From Elysia marginata (taxonomy: Eukaryota; Mollusca; Gastropoda; Plakobranchidae), in contig BMAT01006917.1 of NCBI GenBank assembly GCA_019649035.1, positions 45,775-78,125 on the forward strand: a DNA stretch of 32,351 nucleotides, given 5' to 3'. Below the pieces are notes generated by a model, which was given only the letters and a program-made list of their open reading frames with translations, ran no database searches and had not been told where the DNA came from. The stretch's first letter is position 1; each line of letters begins with the position of its first letter. Positions 10,501 to 22,500 of the stretch are shown piece by piece. The position numbers were made by a program, and so were the translations under genes.

Positions 10501-13500
10501 TACCAGACTCGGCTGTGGTGCTGGCGGATCACATGGGCAACGGAATGTTACACCAACAACAAGCTCATCCACAACAGCATCTGGTCATCTCTCAACAGAA
10601 TCTTACAGAGCAAGAGCAAATTGAACAGATACAAAATGGTCTGATGGCCAGTTTTATGGAGAAACAGCAACAACAGCAGCAGCAGTCAATGATGGCTGCC
10701 ACAGGTGGTGTAGCCCTTGCCCACCCTCATGTAGCTCACAGCTTGGATTCACCCTCGGTTTCTTCTAGCATAAGTCACAACAGCTTCATCAACATTCAAG
10801 ACCCTCAGTTTCAGAACAACCTTACCTCCCAGGTTTGTAACTCTTGTATTATGTTGTGTACAATAATTTAGATTTGACTCTATTTGTTTCACAAAAGCTG
10901 TGTTCTATCTGAATTCTCTCTGAGTACAAAGATACATAGGTGAGCGGAGGCTCAATTGATAGGAAGGTTGACGACTATCAAAGAGGTCCCGGGTTTGGTC
11001 CTTGGCATGGCCAATTACTTTATTTGCCCACCCAGCATTTAATGGGTAGCTAGTAGGTCTCTTGAGATCTGGCGAAAGTAAAGTTGGCGAGGAAAGCAAT
11101 GACAGATTACCTCACTGTGCCGTTTGTCTGAAAAATGAGGACCCTGTTCTTTGTTTCCTTAAACTTGTCTCGAGAATGGCAAACTTTACTTTTACAGATA
11201 CAGTCAACTCCATTTAATACAAAGCCCTTCTAAACTTAAACTCAACAGGAAAGTATTTTATCCAAATTTATTTATTTAATAATTGTTAGTCCTTTTACCT
11301 TAATAAAAGAACCTGTAAGTAAAATGCATTTTCATATTTTTGATGGCTGTAAACTTAAATTTAAGCTTGCTTAGTTTGGTTGATAGAAAGTCTCTTCCTT
11401 GGCCCTATAAAATTTGTTTTGTCTAATTTTTTCAGCCCCTGGTAGGGAACCAGCAACAGCAAAAAGTAAAAACAAGCCACACAACCCACAACAATCCTCA
11501 CACCAATCAAAAGCAGCAGCAGCATCACCGCAACCACGGAGCCTTCCTCAATGTCACTCCTACATCCTCCACCACCTCAGCTTCAACAGCAGCATCTTCT
11601 GTGAGCTCGCCGTCAACGTCATTGGCTGTTGCCAGGAATACAGATGCCGCGGTGGCTCAGATCTTGAAGAATATCAGTAACAGCATGGCTGGTGCGGAAA
11701 ACACGGCTGGTGCTCTTGCTGCGGCTGCTGCTGCAGCTGCAGTTGCTGCTTCTGCAGCCTCAGCTGGTTCAGGGGATATTATAGCAGACACAAGTTCAGT
11801 AGGGCAAGGGGATTTACCACCTTCTAACCCAGGAATAGATTCAATGGTTGTGGAAGATCAAAATCTTACATACAAAGGGCTAAGAGATCCTTACAATGCA
11901 TCCTCGTCATTGACTAGAGCATTTAAGCATGACTCAATCAAACAGGATGTGATGCTTTCTTCAGCAGTACCATCAGATCCTCTTATGGTCATGAATGAAC
12001 CCTTATCCTCCTCATCAAGAGAAGAACTTGTGCTTACCCCTGACTGCAATTCTTTAGTGCAAGAAAATAGCCATAATCCACACAATTTAGGACATCCTCT
12101 TGTGCCACCTCATGGAAATAATAAAAGCAAGCTTCGTCGTATGTCGGCAGATCTTGAATCCACTCATTTTCGACGAGGAAACCCTCATAGTCACCAGCGT
12201 CAGAACATTTCATCCACAATATCGAACCCAAGCTCTAACTCAAAGTCGCGCCATTTAATGGTTGATCCATTTGAAGTGGAAGGATTGACAAACCCTGAGC
12301 ACAGAGGTGGGGTGGTAGGACCTGGGGTAGGAGAGAGCCGGCTCCGCATGCGCAGCAAATCGGGAGATGTGCAGCACCAGCACAAGATTTGTCGCTCAAA
12401 AAGCATCGACCACTCTACCATCTTAAGGCATCGGAGCCTCACAGGTGACTCACTGAGTCAGTCGCGCGGAGGCTTAAGGACTACCAGCCCATCCCACTAC
12501 GAGGATATTTTTGCTAGATCTGATGGCGCTGATGTGTTCAGGAACCCGAGCTCACTGCCTAGCCCATTAAAAATCAAGCGGAAGCACCGGCCTGCCCCAC
12601 TTTACATACCACCTCAGTTTGGATTTTTCCAGAGTCGCCTGCGCTCCCCAAGGGTCATCAGTGCAGGCACATCTGCAGACAGAGTAGGAGGCCTGGGCAG
12701 AAGCTTACACACAGGACACACCCCTCCCCCATACACCCCTCCACCCATGCTGAGCCCATTCCGAAGTGGGTCAGGCTTGTTTTGTACCCTGCAGTCTTCC
12801 CAGCCACAGACGCCAAGATCTGCTCCAGTTTCTGGCAAGATATTGTTAAATCGTAAAGGTGAGCACAGTCATTTGTATTATTATCCATTTTGATTTGTTA
12901 TTTGAATTGTCTAAACTACTGTGCCATTTTTTATTTGTTGTCAACTCTTGCGTCTTAACTGCTTTTAAATTAAAAGCCTTTTTATTAATTAATGTTTTGT
13001 GATTTGAGTTTGCGTAGGCATAAATATTAACATATGGCTTGAGAGATATTTTATGCATTTGTTTCCTTTCTCTATATATTTCAAGGTCCTTATTGATATG
13101 GATGAAGACTGAGTGTGACTTCATTGCTCTTATTTATCGACCAAACTGTTGAGGTCTATTGTTCAAACAGTGTTGAGTAAAGATCTGGCTCAGCTATCAT
13201 TTCTCTAATCAGTTAAACTGTACATTTTATGTGTCACATTCAGTAATTTTCTTCTTCTTTTATCATTATGTTAGTTTTTTTTTAATGTAATTTACTCATG
13301 TTTTGTCTTTCTTTAGTAATTTAATCAGTTTGGGCTGGAAGTCTACCTGTTAAAAAATTACCTTGTTTCTTTGTAGACCCTAAGAGATGCAAGATTTCCA
13401 AAATCAAAAGGGTGTCTGGAAGGGTTTTACCTCAGATTACCTTTATTCTTGCCCTCTCCATAAGTTCAGTGGTCTTTTCTTTTTGTTTGTTATGTATGAG

Positions 13501-16500
13501 ACTTGAAGTAGAAATTCAGACATTAACAAGTTAAAGTAAATAAATACAATTGTTTTATATGTACATTGAACTCTGGCTCTCCCTGTTTGCCTTGCCCTAT
13601 CTCAAGGCATTTCAGAAATGAAATCAGAACTCTATATAGAGTTAAGTTGCATTCTTTGTTTTTGTTTTGTTTTAATGATTTTGTATGGAGCAGACATTGA
13701 TCTTAAAATGCCAATGCCTGCAAGTCTGCTCGATGGAGGTTTTGTCCGTGTCTTGTTTTTTTGGTTGTTTTTTTTTTTATTTGTATACTTTTTGCATCCT
13801 TGTCACCAGAAGACAGTTTTAAACCCCAAAGTTGGCTCTGTTGTTTGTTTCAGGAAGCACCAGTAGTGTCAAATCTGAACTTGGTATTGAGCCTTTTGCA
13901 GAACACATCGAGGATGAATGTGCCCCAGAGACTGATACTCAAGCGTAAGTACAAGTCATAATTGTGGGGGGGCGGGGGGGGGGGGTTGTTGTAAGGATTT
14001 AGTAGAATCCTAGAACCTGGATTAGAATCAAATCAGGATAGATCTAGATCTAGTTTTAATGGTGGTCAGACTTAAGTATCTCTGCTGCCACTTCAAGTGC
14101 AGCTGTATGTTTTGGCTTGATAGCCGCGGAGGAATTTTTTGCGTGAAATCCGTTTTTGAAATCTATGGAAGCTTTATGGTGAATGATGATACTTTGAAAC
14201 ATAAATTTCCTTAAAAGGTGTTGGGTTTTTGCATTTTCTAAATTATGTCTCGCAATTTTTTTCTGTTCAGGAAATTTGCTTTTTATTTATAGTCTGTTCC
14301 TGAATAATAAAAATCAAAAGTTGAGCCCTTCTTTGAAAAACGAATAGTGGGTTTATGTTTATAAAAAATTGAAATATTTAGTACCTACTGGAAAAGTAAC
14401 ATACATGTCTGACCTATTGGGGGTTTCCTGGACTGTTACAGAGTGATAGTAAACAAGAGTCTCGCACTGTGATTAGCTTTTTTTTTCATCAGTCATTTGC
14501 ATCCATGGATCGGCTTTTATATACTGATCGGGCACCAACAGTTTCTCTAGCATGAGTATGAACTTTTGTACTTTCCATTATCTTAAGTGATGACAAGAGA
14601 AACAAAAATGGCTGAATGCAGTCAATTTTTAGCTCACACATTACATATTGGGGTGCCTGTATTGAAAACTATCACCCTTTTCATTCAACCCTCTTAAGGT
14701 CAGCGATGGGAAAATGGACTTTGATAACCATACTTTCGTTTATGGCTTTTTTAAAAATAATATTACATTTTTTCATTTTTTACTCTCAAGTTTGATTGTA
14801 TATTGAAAAAAATTGTTTTAAAAGTTATGATATATAAAAATGCTCATTATTACTTAAAATGAGCAGAGAAAGAAAAACAAGTCATGAGGTTTGTACCTGT
14901 CTTAGAGTTAAGGAAATAATTTGAGACGGACTGCATGCATGATGAAGTCTGAAAATATTAATCAAAAGATTTTAGACATAGAAGGGTGGCAGTATCTTTC
15001 AGGCAGAGATGAGTTTATATCAATAATATATTGTGTAAAGGCTGAACAGTGGCATCCTATGTCCATCATATGATAAAGATTTTACTAACGCTTTAAGAGC
15101 TATCCAAAGGTCCATCCAATACATATATTTGCTGAGCCACATCTCACAACCAGATCCGATTTTTAAAGTCAATAAAATAGTTTTCTATACCATTTTGTGC
15201 TGTGTTTTATAGAGATTCATTTTCCTTTCGGTAATGTTTTGTTTTATTAATTTTGTAACCTATTTTTTTTTCAGGCACATCAATATTGGCCCAGAATATC
15301 AAGCTGTGCTGCCAGAATTTAGAGGTAAAACATGTGTTTGTTTATTTTTTAGAATGTGAACAACAATAAGTGGGATGCCCAATGTTAATGTATGAATTGT
15401 GACTCAAAGTGTTTTACAAGTATACATAACTTCTTGTTTGAGTATTTTTTTGTCTCAATTATTTTTGTCCATATTCTGTTGTCTTGGTTAATGTTTCTGA
15501 TTTTGTTTTAATAAGGTAAAAGACCTTTCGATTATTCTTTTTAAACCGAGACATAATTAATCTTATTTCAGAAAAAAACCAAGCAAAGGATCATTTCCCT
15601 GTGCAAGCAAATGAATGGGCTTTATGGCATCCATCATCTGAACAGGATAACAGTGATAGCCAGTGTAAGTTTCCCCTTGCTAGTGGCTGCTTGTAGCTTC
15701 AGACAAGCCTCGATTTTTTTTGTAAAGTGTTTTGATCAAATATATTTTTTTTTCTTAATGGAATAAAAACTAAAAAGAGGAAAAAAGGATTGATCTGTTT
15801 TGAATTGTACTGCCGTTGACAAACGAAAGGCAGTATCTCTCATATGATTTACACTGCAGAAACTGCTTTTGGTTTGTCCTGGGCAATGTAGGTGCCTGAT
15901 CACCAGGATTCCTCAAGTGTGCTTTGTTGTATAATGGAATTGTTTTAACACTTAAATTTGTAGACTCTCAAAACATATTTGCCGTTTTAATACTTATGTT
16001 TGTAAACTGCTGCAACATGTTAGCCTTTATCACCGCTTTGCATGAATATTACAATTCGTTTAGATACAGTACAGGCACTTTTATCTAGAAAGGGGTTTGT
16101 GGTGTTTTTAAGGGACCAAGAACCAAGGGCTTGCATAGGCATAGTATTCATTGAAAAATGTTAGACCTAGGCTCCATGCACTCCTTTCAGTTTCCGTAGC
16201 TTATATCAAGAGAGAAAAGAGAGAACAAGAATGTGTTTTTTATGCTCAAGAAGGCTGCATACTCACGTTTCATGATTATTTATTTCTGTTACTGCAGTGC
16301 AATGCTTTCAAGACTTCTCCTGCAGTGCTGCCGTTAGCGGCAACGGTCGGAATGTTGAATACGCTCTTCACCTGTTACACTTGGCAGGCGGAAATATTCA
16401 GGTGAGATCTTTGTAATTTTTTTTGTTTCAAGAATTTTAATAATTTGAAAGTGTAAAGTTGAAAATTTCCTTTCCTTGAAACTTTCAAAATATTGTCCAT

Positions 16501-19500
16501 GCTATAATTTTCTAAGCGTAGGAGATAAGTATTTTTCTCTGTACTTTTCTTTTTTTTTCATAACCATCTTTACCTTTTCAAAAAAAAGAGTGAAAGGACA
16601 AAAGAGTTGTTCAAATTTTTAGTTTTTATTTATCTAAAGAAAGTGGTTGTCCTCCTAAGTAAAGTAGCTAATCATTTACTTGCAGTTAAATGTAGAACAC
16701 AAAAATTTTAACATACCAAATTGGCCGCTGTATTCAAAAACAGTANNNNNNNNNNNCCCCCCCCCCCCCCCCAAATTGACTCTTTTTTAGTCTTGCTGTA
16801 TGTTATTTTAATATTATGTATTGAAAAACCCTTTAAGATGGTGGAATTATTCACCCGAATCAAGGCATATTTGCAAGATTGGTGATCTTTATGATTTATT
16901 TAAGAAAATGGAGGAAAATGCATTCAAAGATTTGCCATACAAAAAGAAATACAGTATTCTAGTTTGATTTTTTTTTCCAGCAACTGTTTTAATTAAATTT
17001 TAGTTTCGTGAAACAAACCCCAATTTTTCTAACAGTCAGATTTGTGATGTAAATTGTCCAGTTTCTCAAAATTGCAGCGGTGCAACAAGGCTGTTTCTCT
17101 TAGCGGAACAATCAGTGCTTCCATTCTTCCGCATTTTTGCGGAAATCCGCAGTTTTTACCGTCCTTAAAGAAATCCGCATTTGACTTTTTTCTGTATCAC
17201 CGATTTTCCGCATTCAGAAAAAAAAAAGAAAATCCGCGACCGGCTGTGTTCGTAAGCACTACCAACTGCAGGAAATAAATGCCGGTACCAAAATGGCGGC
17301 GGCTGAAGTCATTTGTGAGGGAAAACGAAAAGCCTCTTTCGGCAGACAAAGTTCCTTGGAGTGGTTGCCCTTTTTTTCCGTTGCTCCTGCAGTTTCCGCG
17401 GTAGACTTCGTCACTACTGGGTCTCATTCTCTCGTGCCGCAAGAAATCTAGATTAGTTTTTTCAAGCCTAAGATCGAATTAGAATATGAGTTGACTTGCA
17501 GCTTTTTAACTTTTTTTTTCATCCGGTCTATTATGGATTAAGACTCTCGATCTATTTTTCTGAAACCTGCACTGTTTGTTTATCCAGACTAGGCCTAAAT
17601 CTAGATCTAGATCTAGATCTAGATCTACGTGCTCGCTAAAATATCGATTTGAATTCTGATCTCGTGGATCGCATCTCAGTGGATTCTTTCGGATATTAAT
17701 CTTGTGCATGTGTGAAAATGCGATTTCTGAAAGAAGGTGACAAGAGTGCTGTCAAGGCCATTGACTCTTCTGTGAAAAACAAGTTTTCATGGAAATGGTC
17801 CGATGACATTTTAGGCCATACATTTGATATACCTGGGCCCATAAATTATAAGCTAGGGGACTGCATCTTCAAGATCGATGTTGCTGGAAGAGTATGGTGT
17901 TCGTGATGTGAGGATAAGATTGCATATGGCAGCAATGGCAAAAAAAAAACACCCCATCAGCCATTGCAGATCTGATAAACATTTGGGAATTTTAAAGAGT
18001 CGAGCAACAAACTATCACTATAGTATTAGATTGGTGGTGTTGGTGAACCAAAAGAACGAGGTAGACCTACTGCACAAGAGGGATATTTCTTTAAAATTAA
18101 TGTCATTGATACTTTATGAAAGCACCATTTACATATCAAAAAGTTAAAGACTCACAGTTTTGAGGACAAAGTGAAAGGAAAAAGTTTAAAAAAATGATGA
18201 ATTGTTTCATTTAAATAGGATTTAAATATAGGCAAATACTTCCCCTTTTAAAATTGAGACCAATTCTTCCCCAAATGCACTAATAAGGCCCTTTTTTGAG
18301 TAAAATTTTCAAAATTTTCCGGGGGGAGCATGCCCCCGGACCCCCCTAGGAGTGCTTCCGCCTTCGGCGGTCGCATTGGTCGTTCCCCCCCAGAAAAAAT
18401 CCTCGATTTTCATCAATTCCCAGTGGAAGCACTGAACAATATTTTTTTTCCTTTCCAAATGATCCTACCTAGCAAAAATAGCATCTTTTTTTACATTTTT
18501 ATTATCTTTATCACTTGACTACTTGACCATGCTGAAATTGCTATTATACTAACATTGTTGTTGCCCCTGCAGGACGCTATGCTAATGCTCATGGCAGAGC
18601 CACCCAAACTGCCAGCTGGTCACCCCATGTTGGACTACAAGTATCAAGGTAGGTCTCTATTCTAAGGTATGTGAACCTGCCAGGGTTCATTGGGCACATC
18701 TCAGAGTTTTAACATTTTTGAGTTTTTCTTAAATTTTGTTTTAAAATTATAACTTTTAGCTTTTTCATACTGGAGTTGTTTAAGTTTTAGTTTTATAAAA
18801 CTGGTTGATCTAATAGAAGGTTTTTGTATTTAAAGATCCCTAGCTCAAAGCCAGTGGTGGGCGACTTGTGCCTGATCAACTCTGGTTGCTTGACATGTGA
18901 GAATCATCCACCTAAACCTCACAGCAGCAGTAGTTGTAATGTTATAATGTGTCTGAAAGTTTGTAATTGCTTAAAGATCACATTTATTAACACTGTGTAT
19001 GTCACTCTGTGAAGGTACATTTTTGATCTTATAAACCAGAGGGAAGGGCAAAAAAGCTTACAAGTAATTAACCAACAATTCATAGGGGCAGATAATATCA
19101 AAATTGAAAGTTTTATTGCACTGTTGATTGTCTTTATAGCCATTAAAGGTGCTGGGACAGCATGCTAAACTTTGACAGTCTTGAGTTATAAATATCTCTC
19201 TCTTGGTTGGGATAGTTTGATGAAGTTCATGTTTTCTTATTGTTTGTAGAGACAGACTCGTGGAATGCGGCTGAGGTGGAGAGATTCTGCAAGTCCATCT
19301 TGGTACATGACAAGGATTTCTTCAAGGTGGCCAGAGATGTAAGTTTTCTTGTTTTCAGATCTTTTCATCCAAAACCTAGCACACTGATGCAAGATAATTG
19401 AACAGTTTGATGACAAGGCATTTTTATGTCAAAACATTTTTTTTCTGTATTGTCTGTTAGATAAATATGTCTTCCTTTGTAAACATTTGTAAAGAAATCT

Positions 19501-22500
19501 GAAAATACTGATCAGAGGCAAATGAAAAAATATGCATCTATTAAGACAAATTCATTCAACAATCAGTGCCAAATATGAACATAATGCATGACCCATGGAA
19601 AAAGTAATTTAAAAAATTGACCAATTGTTTTGGACCGCCAGTGATCTGGGCAATAATATGCTTTTTTTTTCTGAATATGACTTAGGAGATTTTGCAGGTG
19701 AAATAAAATGTATAGTTTAGTTGCAGATAGGGAGTATTAATTTAAAATATTCTCTTTTTGCTTTGACAACTTGGTGAGTAAACTGGTAGTCAACTATAGT
19801 AATAATACCGCAGATCGCAGGGATAACAAAAGAGGTGTAAGGTTTTGTGTGGAGAATTGGGAAAAATGGTCAGCACATTCTAGATTTCTTTTTTAGACAA
19901 CAATGAATATAAATCTAGAACTTTATAGAATTGACTTGTTAGTTGGATCCATGTTGCATTTTTATTCACCATCCAATTTACCAATATTTTGTTAAGTTAT
20001 AGAAGAGTTAAATTTGTTCACCTATGCTTTGACCTGAACTTGAAAGGCTGATACAGGTTAGATGTAATCCTCTAATTTCAAATTATCCATGAGGAATTTT
20101 TTTCACTTCAGATGTCTACGAAATCTGTGAAGCAGTGTATTCAGTTTTACTATGTGTGGAAGAAAGTGTGCCCAGATGATTATAAACGGCTTCGCCATTC
20201 CCGGAACAAGCACGGAAACTATAACACCCGCAGACAGACAGAGAAGGCAGCAGCACAAGCAGCAGCGCAGGCAGCAGAAAAATCAGAGCTTCAACAGCCG
20301 CCGCAGCATCAACAACAGTCCCAACTTGTAGAGATGTCAGAAGAGGTATCGGGAAGTTTAATGGGGATGGAAGAAGGAGAGGCTGTCACGGAGCTCGACA
20401 ACCTGAGCACAGTCTCTGACAACGACGATGGGAGTATGGCTGGCCCTGATGTAAGTTGTGAAGAAGTTTTAGGAGTTAACTTCAGCAGCATGAGGAGATA
20501 ACTTTAAGTTAACCTATTATTAGGGGAAATTTGTTTTGACAGTATTAGATATCAGAAAACATATGTCTTGCTACCAGTCAAGATGAGACTTAAATCGAAT
20601 TTGGAAGGTAGTCAGATATTGCTATCACAAAAGCTTTCTACTTTCAAATACAACAAACAGAAAAGCTGTATTATGCTTCTGTATGAAGTTATAGCCACTT
20701 GAAGTTGGCAGGGTTAAGACTTGTGAAATTTCAGAAAAAGACTTTAAACAAGTTGAGGCCTGAGGAACCATACCAATTGAAATTAAACACATAAAAACAT
20801 GAAATTTCAACATGACTTAGACCTGTTTAGAAATAGTTTTAGCGTCACAATGTCTAGAATAAAAAAAAAATTGTTACTTCTGAACAGGCACTGAACCTTA
20901 AAATTTTATCTCAAAACTAAGCCATTCGACTTACAACTCATTTGGACAGAATGCGAGACATTTGGATTCATAAATAATTATGACACATCCTGGTAATGAC
21001 CAGCAAAAAACTCAAAATTCTATATTTTTAGTTTTAAAAGAAAATTTATTCCTCAATCTTCGTTTAGTCCATCTATCTCCTTGACAAAATCATTTCCTCT
21101 TCTGACTTGGTTTCTCCCAAAAGAATTTCTTCTGTTCATTCATCCCATTATACCCATATGATGCGGTGTCATCCTTGACTAGGCACAAACCAAAAACGTC
21201 CCAATCGGAGTAGGAATTGGTGGTTAACACTAACGAAGTCGTCATAGCCTAAGATACGATGCTCACTTTTATTCGAATAGGGAGGCTTGGTCAGTCCATT
21301 AGGGAATGGGAATGTGCCTCCTCATGACTCCTTGAAGCGGAGGGAATAGCAATTCTAACAAACTAATGGGACATATTATTAGCCCTTTATCTTTTTAAAA
21401 CTCCAACTTGTGAGTACTTTTAAAAAAATCTTTACACTGGTGTTTTTCTAACCATTATTATTAAACCTGGTCAATTCATTAGATTAGAAAGGCAGTGGAA
21501 AAAAAAACAACAATCAGCCAAACCCTACCATAGAGAATGGCCCTAAATAAACTATGAAGCAAGAGGTTTAGATGTGGGGGGGGGGGGGGGGGGGNCAAGT
21601 TGACAGGTTGGTGGGGTACTCAGTCTATTGTTTACATTTTGCCCCACTTTGTCACCACTTTTGAGTGTCATCCTGGCTATCCATCTGGTCTTATGTATGA
21701 GTTTAGGTCACAGGTAAACACAGACATTTGGGGAACGGGTAAGGAGGAGCATGTTAGAGTTCTACAGTGCCGGCTGATTGGTCCATACAGAGGTTATTTT
21801 AAAGAGATATTTAAGAGTAGTGCGAGATAAAAATGTACCTGCGACAGCCTTGCTGGCCATGGAGGATATGAAAATGTAGAGAAAATGCAAGGGAGTTGTA
21901 GAAAAGTGATCACAGGTGGTCAGCTAGGCATGTTAGACTGTATGTACAATTATTTTACATATTGTTTAGTACAGGGAGTCTCAACTGTTCCTTTAAATGA
22001 AATAGAAAAAGAAAATATCTTTTTTTTTTGTGTACAGTAAAGAACACATTTTTACTGTTATTTACATCTTTAAAATAATGCGATACCTGGAATTTACACT
22101 TTCTGGTTAATTGTTTACATTTACTATCATTACTTTGTTATATTGATTCCATATCTATTACTTCCTCTGTTTGCAACAAGAATTATCCATTTTATTGTTA
22201 TAAGCCTTTTTTTAATCCTTGCTCCATGTTGGCTGCCAAACGACTTGTTTACTGATATAAAATTATTAGAAAGTTTCTGTTGTAATAGTTAAGTTCACAG
22301 CTGAAAGTCTCTGCACTAGTTTGCTTTTTATGTACTAAAGTAAATTTCCATTTTTAGTGGACTTGAAAGTTTTATCTCATCTTGTTCATTTGTGGCCTTT
22401 TATAGACGTCAAGGTGCTCAAAATAATATACTCTATGATTTGTTATTACTTTTTCATGTTTCATTAGATTATTGGAGTTTCTTATATTGTTACAGTTGTA

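Larger units (their letters stand above)
17113..18434 (+). mobile_element. hAT-like TIR element with decayed BED-finger coding relic
   Basis: The left end is CAGTGCTTCCATTCTTCC and the reverse-complemented right end CAGTGCTTCCACTGGGAA, with 11 bases perfect. AACAAT flanks both sides (17107-17112 and 18435-18440). Inside the left end TCCGCA motifs repeat. Near the right end lie a GC-rich palindrome (18319-18339) and a CCGCC-TTC-GGCGG hairpin (18358-18370). A broken zinc-finger reading frame lies between. hAT-type transposases commonly start with a BED finger, which fits. The element is internally deleted or decayed, because no catalytic domain is visible. Confidence 0.75.
16402..18572 (+). other. 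Intron 14, carrying a hAT-like element
   Basis: A GT-AG intron within the ELM2-coding region. It contains an assembly gap (Ns 16746-16756) next to a run of C, and then the TIR element at 17113-18434. Confidence 0.85.

Noticed and set aside
10925..11224. TACAAAG on both sides of SINE copy 1 as a target duplication
   Set aside because: Only 7 bp in AT-rich DNA, and the right copy lies about 60 bases beyond the recognisable SINE; chance cannot be excluded.
16151..16405. Open frame reading [20 protein letters not shown] across exon 14
   Set aside because: Wrong phase. The spliced phase gives the ELM2 helix sequence and matches neighbouring exons.
21600..21830. 76-codon open frame after the G homopolymer
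   Set aside because: No recognisable domain, it begins next to an assembly gap, and the gene joins in phase without it.
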